The notes beneath the pieces are model-generated. The model saw only the letters and a program-made list of their open reading frames with translations, was not told the origin of the DNA and searched no databases. Of a stretch of 64,000 nt of DNA, positions 22,801 through 31,800 are shown piece after piece (the stretch's first letter is position 1; each line of letters starts with the position of its first letter). Origin of the DNA: Phorcus lineatus (Eukaryota > Mollusca > Gastropoda > Trochida > Trochidae); the NCBI GenBank assembly GCA_921293015.1, contig OV121093.1, positions 25,368,622-25,432,621 of the forward strand, written 5' to 3'. The position numbers were made by a program, and so were the translations under genes.

Positions 22801-25800
22801 CACGATACGTGGTTTTGCAATGGCTTCCCCAGTCATTCGGTTCTTCTTGCCTGTCTCTACTATTTCATTGTCTTCTACGGTTGACATGAGCAACACTGAC
22901 TTCCTGTCTTCATACCGCAAAACGAGTAGGTCTTGGTTGTGATAGACTATCATATCCCCTTTCTTCTGTTTCTTCTGTGCCTTCTTTACTTTGTCTGGAA
23001 TGCCTTTGCGATTTCCTCTCAACGTTCCCGTCGCACCAGTGCCCATTTCCCACAAGTTTATATACAATGCCACAGAGGAATAGAAATTATCCATGAAAAC
23101 ATGATATCCTTTCCCAGCATAATCCTTCACCAAATCAATCACGAGATCGAACGTTTTTCCACCAGCAGAGACAGTTTCATTAGTTTTTCCAGTGTAGAGT
23201 TGGAACTTGCAAACATAACCATTTGTTGAGTCACACAACATGTAGGCCTTTATCCCATACTTCTTCGGCTTGTCGGGATTGTATACTTTGAAACTGAGAT
23301 TGCCTTTCCAAGGCACCAACCCTTCATCGACGCAAATGTTTTGGTGCGGCTTGTAAACTCTAGAAAAACGATGTACGATTCTCTGGTACAAATAGCCAAG
23401 TTTATTGATAGGTGAAAAATGAGATGTGTTTCGTCCCGGCATTTGGTTGTTATCATTCAAATGTAGGTACGTTAGTAATAACCAGAACCTATCGCGAGGC
23501 ATACATTTGGCAAAGAAAGGCGTGGACGTCACATCACTTGTTGACCAATACTCAGAAAAATTCCTCTGTACAACTAGAGACATCGCTATAGTCATTGCAA
23601 CGAATACTTTCATTTCTTCAGCATTCGTATCATACCACTGCCTCAACCTTGAACATGGTTTCAGAACCTTATCATCGACTTGCTGGTGGAAGTACCTGTT
23701 GGTTTCTGCTGCCAACGATCCATAATCATCTTCATGCAGGAATAACCCCAAAAAATCTATAGGATGCGGATTATCAGGCAATTCTATAAACCGTCCTAAT
23801 CCCGTTGCGCCAGTAAAATGCAGATCAACACGTCCACGTGGCCTCGGCCCCTCTGTCCAGCGTTCCATAAAGTTCTCAGGGTCATCAAAATGTGTGTCCA
23901 TTTCATTATATTGCTCATCAAAGCCACTGAACTCTTCCTCTGTGGATGTACCAGCCCCACCAGTAGCAGCTAATATGTCTTTTGCAATGTTTCTTATTTC
24001 TATATCACTATCACTGTCACTTTCACTATCACTCTCATCAGTAGACTCCATGTCAGAAGCTTCATCAGCATGGACCTCGTTGATGAAGTCGTCGTCGCTT
24101 GACGTTGACGGCCCTTCCCAACTCCTAGTCCTCGGTCGCCTGGCCTTAGGCATCTTTCACATCAATCTGTAATTGATTGAAAAGAATTTAGAAATGTGCA
24201 AGATATTCTATCAAATCCTGATAACCTATACAGAAAAATTCAATGTGAGCTTCATGGACATTCAATTGCCCCATTTTGTGAGTTTTGTAAACAAATATAC
24301 CGTTGCGCGCCGATGGCGCCAGCGGCCATCAATAATGACGGAATTCCGGACATTTTCTAACTAATTTTCTTTCATTTTGTTGCAAAAGTCAAAATCAGGA
24401 CAAATTCTAACATTGCTGGACAATTTCTAACTTTCGGACAACTTTTCACAATCCAGCCGAACAAGTTCTAATGTCGCCGGACACTTTCTAACTTTTGGAC
24501 GACTTTTCACAATCCCGCCAAAGGTGCCGATGGCACCGACGGCCGCCGACGTTGTATCAACATTATCAACCCTGATGCCGCCTTCTGACTCCTATGCAAC
24601 GAGCCGGCGAGTCGCGAACAACTGCCTTCTACGTCAGGAAAGTTCTGATTGTCAGTTGTGGATTACAAAAGTTTTTCAACTCTTGACTTCTCTTCCGAGA
24701 ATGATAGGTTCCACGGGCCTATCCGTCGGGACGGCCGTAGTCAACGAGCACCCGGCCCCTTGTCTTTAGTTCACTGGAAGGAACTCATGCCATCCCGACA
24801 TATATAGCAAAATATTTAAAACATCGGAATGCTACCAAACTTTTTTTTCAAAAATGAGTTTCCTCGACCAACAAAAATTTGGCAGAAAAAAACACATACC
24901 TGCTGGCGGTGCCCGACGAAAGTCTGCTGAAATTTTTTTTCTCGAACACGAACATTTTCGTTGGACACATTTTCTCATGACCTGATGGCGGTGCCCGGCG
25001 AAAGATCCCCGACATATTGTGTCTCAACCACAAACATTTTCGTTGGACAACTTTGCCTTGACCTGATGGCGGTTCCCGACGGCATCCCCGACATACTGTG
25101 TCTCAACCACAACATTTTCGTTGGACAATTTTCCCATGAACTGATGGCGGTGCCCGACGCAAAAATCCCCTAACTCAAAAAAGACATCAATAACGCTATG
25201 AATGTAAATCCAAAAGTTTTTTTCCCTTCAACTTTCATGGTTTATAAAACTCTATAATTGAACACTAAAGAAACAGGGTTTCCTTCATAATTTTTTTTAC
25301 TTATTACATTTATTTATAACATTTTAGCGGCGCTTGTTGAGTCTTTATTTCTGTGAGCGCATATACAAATTGTATATCAAATTGAAGAGAATTTTCTGCT
25401 CTTTACGTCGATACCAAACGTTGTTGAGCGCGCCACTTGGTTACAGAAATACGAAATGCGAAACTTGCCCAATTTGCGGCACTTCTTGTGCCTTTATTTT
25501 GTGTGTGCGCATGTATGATCGATATATGGAATTGAAGAACATTGTTTCCTCTTTATTTAGATGTAAAATTTATCAAAATGCGCCAAACGGTATAGAACAT
25601 ATTGCGTGCGAAAGAAAGGTACATGAAAATCGCGCTTCATATCACATGATAAAAAACGACAACGGCGCTTGCTGTATCACTATTTCTTTTAGCGCATATA
25701 CATATTATATATCAAAATGTAGGCAATGTATTCCTCTTGACAATGATATAAAAGTTGTAGCAATGCGTCATTTGGTTACGGAGATATAAAGTGCCGAAGT

Positions 25801-28800
25801 TTTCCTATTCGCGGCACTTAACGGCGGAACGAAGTGCGAAAATTGCCCTTTTTACGGCACTTGTTTTGCTTTTATTTATTCACGCGCATAAATCATCGAT
25901 ATATGGAATTGAAGAACATTGTTTCCTCTTTATTTAGATGTAAAATTTAACAAAATGCGCCAAGCGGTATAGAAGATATTGCGTGCGAAAGAAAGGTACA
26001 TGAAAATCGCGCTTCATATCACATAATAAAAAAGCGACAAAAGTGCCCTTTGTGCGGCACTTGCTGTATCGCTATTTCTTTTAGCCCATATACATATTAT
26101 ATATCATAATGTAGGCAATGTATTCCTCTTGACAATGATATAAAAGTTGTGGGAATGCGTCATTTGGTTACGGAGATATAAAGTGCCAAAATTGCTCTAT
26201 TTGTGACTCTTACTGTGTCAATATTTTTGTTATGTGAGTGAACATATTTTATATAAAGGTGAAGACAACTTTTTCTTCTTTATTGTGATATAACAGTTAT
26301 CCAAATGCACCAAACAGTTAAAAAGATATGAAGTACTAAAGAAAAGTATATCACAAAATCGCTACTCAGTTCACAAGGGTAAAAGAGCAAAATTAGCTCT
26401 TCGTGCGTCGCTCGCTGTGGCTTTATAAATATTTGCGCATATACAAATTTTACATGGAATGAAAGACAATCTTTTTCTCTTTCATATGATATAAAAAATT
26501 CCAAAATACGTTGAGTACATGATGAGAAATAATGTGTGAAAGTAGGTATAAAACTAAAAATATCTGAAAATCACCTCATTTACGGCACATGCTGTATATT
26601 CAGTTCCTTTAGCGCATATTCGTAATTTATATCGAATTAAAGACAATTTTCTCCTCTTTCAAATGATCCCACCTGTATTGAAATCCGCCCAAGGGTTTAG
26701 ATCATAGGGCGTGCGAAAGCAAGGTGTGCTTTTGTTGTGAGTGCGCACGCCTGAGCAAACAATAACGTGCGCAGCTCGATAAGCTCGTGCGCGAGGGGAG
26801 CAATAAGCCCCAGGGCTATAGCAAGCCCGGCGGGTAGTGGGGGAAAATTGAGCGTTTGTAATGCATATTTTCGGTACGATAAACATAACCAATATCTATA
26901 AAACTTTCGGAAAATATGCCCCCATTCTTTAGAACAACAACGGGGAAAAAATCGGCAGCTTAGCGAAAGCCGGAACGAAAATACACGCGTTCAACCGACA
27001 CGACTGCCGTGCAATTTTTTTCCGGGATCCGCTACATGGTACAACTGCGTTAATTAGTAAATGCGTCAGATTATAAGTCCGGCTTCCGGGGTTCGCCAAG
27101 GCTAACTGCGGCGTAGTTTAATTTCATCCCGGACCATTCCGTAAACCGCGGCTTGAGGGTAATATCGCGCCTTCTTTCAATTAAAGGTTTAAGTTTAGTT
27201 TCAAGGTATAATTTTTCATGACTAGTGCCGCGAACTGCGCTGCATATAGTGCGAAATCCATCTAAATGAAGTCGTTCAAGAAGATGACTTTGTTCATTTG
27301 TACAGTTATCCCAAATATGACAGCAATAGTCAAATATCGGCATCACAAATGATTTGTACATAGTTTCAAGCGTTTTCCTAGAAAGGCGATATTTAAAGCT
27401 TCTAAGACAGTTAATCATTGGACTTACTTTGTCAACAATGCCTTCAATATGACTTTTCCAAGAACAGTTACTCTGAAGAGTTATGCTAAGATGTTTATGG
27501 TTTTGAACTTCTTGTACCTGGGTTTGATTCATATATAAAGTCGGAATTTCGTCACTTTTATGTTTATTAGAAAAGTTTATAGTCTCTGTCTTTTTGGGAT
27601 TAAAGTGAACCTGCCACTTTTCTGCCCAGCTCGAAATTCGGTTTAAATCATCATTAAGACACGCAGCGGCAACATGGCAATCATCTACAATAACGTATAT
27701 TGATGTGTCGTCTGCGAGACAAATGTGACTTTCTATGCCATCGACAATATCATTGATGTACACAATGAAAAGTAGTGGTCCCAACACAGAGCCTTGTGGG
27801 ACGCCAGCAAGTACAGCTTTATTATCTGAGCAGAATCCGTCGATGACAACCTTTTGTAATTTATTTTCTAGATAACTTTCAAACCAATTTAAAAGTGATC
27901 CATCGATGCCATAATTTTTTAGTTTCGCAATAATTCCTCTATGCCAAACTTTGTCAAACGCTTTGCTAATGTCGCAAAAAACAGTCCTAACCTCTTTGGC
28001 TTCGTCAAGGCCTTTAAAATTATACAAATATGTTAATTGGTTAGCTGTAGAGTCTCCCGGCATAAATCCCGATTGTAAATTTGTAAGGATATTATTATCT
28101 CTAAAGAAATTGAATACGTGTTTAAAAATACATTTTTTGAAAACTTTGGATAGACAACTTGTTAGTGCCACAGGTCGGTAATTGGAACATTCATTAACGC
28201 TATTCTTTTTATGGAGAGGAAAGACGGAAGCTTTTTTCCAAATGGATGGAAATAGGGACTTTTCAAGAGAAGAGTTAAATAATCTAGTCAACAAGGGGGA
28301 TACATCTTTTGCAATACATCGGAGAAATCTATTTCCTATTCCATCTGGCCCATCTAAAGTTAGCCCAATCAGATGTATGGTTACGTCTTTTAGCTTTTTT
28401 ATGATAACGGTTACGCCTCCGCATTGCAGAACGGATTTCGCTATTCATCCACAAGGGCTCGTTTTTTCGTGCATTGATCTGTCTGTTCGGTGTTGTGATA
28501 TTAAGGATATGTTTTAATTTACTCGTAAGAATTTCAGCACCACTGTTAATATCATCGGTAGAGAATATTTCAGTTTCATCAATTTCAGATAGGTATATGT
28601 GTGCGCTTCCTGTATCCATCGACCTATAATCGTACACGGTTCTTTTCATTGCGGTATTTACCTTACTTGATTTATCTCTAACAGTTACGAAGATTGGACA
28701 ATGATCGCTACATATGGGAAGAGTGACAAGAACGCCTGAGCTAAGCACGCTATTTTCATGGGTAACAAAAATCAAATCAATTAAAGTGCGAGAGCTGTGC

Positions 28801-31800
28801 GTTATCCGTGTTAGTACATTTATAATGTGGCAAAGCCCATACATACTTTTCAATGTTTCAATCTTAGTATTTGTTAAATTTAAAATATCAATGTTAAAAT
28901 CGTCGGTAATGATAGTAAACATATTTAAATCGGCTGCCATTCCAATAGATTGGTCAATCAATTCCCAGTATTGTTCACTTTTATCTGCGCAGTAAAACAC
29001 ACCGATTAGATAATGTCTGGATTTACATTTTATTTTCACCCATAACGCTTCGAAGTCAACGATGTCTAATGCTTCCATTTTTTCAACACATAAATGTTGT
29101 TTTAAATAAATGGCCACGCCGCCGCCTCGGGTCAAACGATCTTTTCTAAACGGTTTGTGAAAACCTGGAATTAGTAAATCATCAGTAGGAATAGTATCAT
29201 TTGGCGAGGTCTCTGTAAGGCAAATTATGTCGTAATCTGAAAATTCTGCGTGTATGATGTCGATTTTGTCTTTTAGACTTCGGATATTCAAATGTATTAT
29301 CTATAAATTTCTATTTTGTATTGGTCCCGGGTTTGGATGGATATCCCCGCAACATAATATAGTAAGCTGAATATTATAGAAACAGAAGGGAGATATAAAC
29401 ATCAAATCTTACATGAAATATATACTTTTGTAAATGATTAGCGCTTTTGGAATGAAGTGCAACTGCAAAGCACCCCACTGCCTGCCTATACAGCATTATG
29501 TCAACAGACATGGTATATATTCAGGACGGTAGGAGAGACCGGCAGTGGGATTACATGTCACACAGAAAAAATCAAACACACTGTCATGTATAAATGTCAA
29601 TTGAAAATTGTAAGAAAAGTTGTTCAATATCATTGAAGTAATAACACAAAAATGTTTTTCAAACTTGAAGTAAAGAAAAATAAAACGAAGAGAAAATAAT
29701 ATACTCATCGAGTTTTATAAAATATTGAAGAAAAAAAAATGAAGAGAAAACACCTATGTATCTTGAAAAGGAATAAAAATAAGAAACATAACATAAAATC
29801 TTGACTAAATCTATCCAAAACGTTTGTTTTGGGGGTTTCTTGTGTTTCACACCAAGTCCCGCCCGGTGGTTCAAGTTACACAGTAGTCATGAAATAAGAG
29901 ATCCACGTGCATCGCATTCAAGTTATGTTAATTTCATACCCGCCATTGCGAGCAGTGGATAGCCGGATAACGCTACCGTTTTTATGTAAGTTATCCTTAT
30001 TTTGTAACAGTTAAATCATATATATATATGTGTGTGTGTGATTATGCCTATTGTATGTTTATCTTATAATTACAAGTCAAATTGATGAAAATATGAAGCA
30101 CAATCAATATCATTTAGATTTAGAAAAGCAGAATTTTGTGACATCTTCTTACCTTCTTGTTGATAGTCTTTCATCAAAAAATTTAATTTTGTACGATGTT
30201 TGATTATAAAAGTTTTGAATTTTGGTAGGCATTGGATACATAATACTCTCGAGTTTGTAAAGAGCGAAAACGAAAGAATTTTCGAAAAAGTGAAAAAATC
30301 CCTATTTTTTATGTAAACTGGTGTAAATTCCAAGAGCAAAAAAAAAATTGTTAAAGGAATGATAACTTGTTACTGATAACAACTAATAAATATTACCATA
30401 TTAGAAAAAGTAATTTAAAAGAAATCAAAACAAAAACCAAAACAAAACATCAGTCAGAATGATAACTGATGTCTCAAAAGTAAACATTGATAGATATCTA
30501 CATGATGAATAAAATTCCAACAAAGACTGATAGCCTGACACAAAATATAGTAAGCTTTGTTAATACGTAAGCATGGTAGATACTTTTTGTTTTGTTGAAA
30601 ACAAAAGATAGGTACTCAAAACCACTACTGTTCAGTTTCATGGTATACATTAGGGGATTTTACACTTATTGTCATTATTGATATTATTGGTAGTGAGTAA
30701 CAAAATAGGTTGGCTGTGTTATATAAATAGGATAAAGTTGCATCTCGCAGCTATAGATGCTGTATTGATGTTATAGTCTTTTAAGTGGTACACCACAACA
30801 CTGTCAATATCTTGCATCTATGTATTATGAATTATACATCAGTCATTTCAGTGGAATGACACAACAATAACCAAATATGGAATGTACATATGCTGCATCA
30901 TTTCTCATTTAACGTGGTACACCACAATACTGTTTACAAATTGCAGCAATGCTTGCTGCATTATCAGTCAACAAAGTCAACATATATCGTATATTTGCTG
31001 AAAGTCATAAATCACTAACGTCAGTGTAAGTAAGAATTGTCATGTTTGGATGCATCTAAAAGTAAACTGAAAGATTTTTTTGGAAAATCCTAGTTAAACT
31101 AATCATATTTCAGGAGGAATAATAACACAGGTGGGTGAATCTGAATCAAGATGATGTGTGAGATAGATGATCACTTAGACTCGTTATATGTGGTATCCTG
31201 ACTTAGGTTAATAATCAATTAGTGATATTTTGTTCTTACTCATTATTCATAAACATATTTGTTTACTAGATTATTTTTTATCATCTACCATTGAATTACA
31301 GGAAACTTATCATTTGGCAGTGAAAACATGTATATGTATTCATATCTGTAAAATATATAATGAACAGTAATTTATATGGTCTTGAGCCTTCGTACTGGAA
31401 TATAGACTTGACTTGGGCTAGGATGACTGTACTGTAATGTTGATACTCTGGACAAAGGTGATTGTAAACTAATGTTGATACTCTGGGCTAAGTTGATTGT
31501 AAACTAATGTTGATACTCTGGGCTAAGTTGATTGTAAACTAATGTTGATACTCTAGGCTAAGGTGATTGTAAACTAATGTTGATACTCTAGGCTAAGGTG
31601 ATTGTAAACTAATGATGATACTCTAGGCTAAGGTGATTGTAAACTAATGTTGATACTCTAGGCTAAGGTGATTGTAAAGTAATGTTGATACTCTGGGCTA
31701 AGTTGATTGTAAACTAATGTTGATACTCTGGGCTAAGTTGATTGTAAACTAATGTTGATACTCTAGGCTAAGGTGATTGTAAACTAATGATGATACTCTA

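Noticed and set aside
22287..24172. Several open frames on the plus strand opposite the piggyBac gene
   Set aside because: They are antisense shadows of the transposase coding sequence. None has a domain, and one is only the Ser/Asp repeat read backwards as Ser-Leu.
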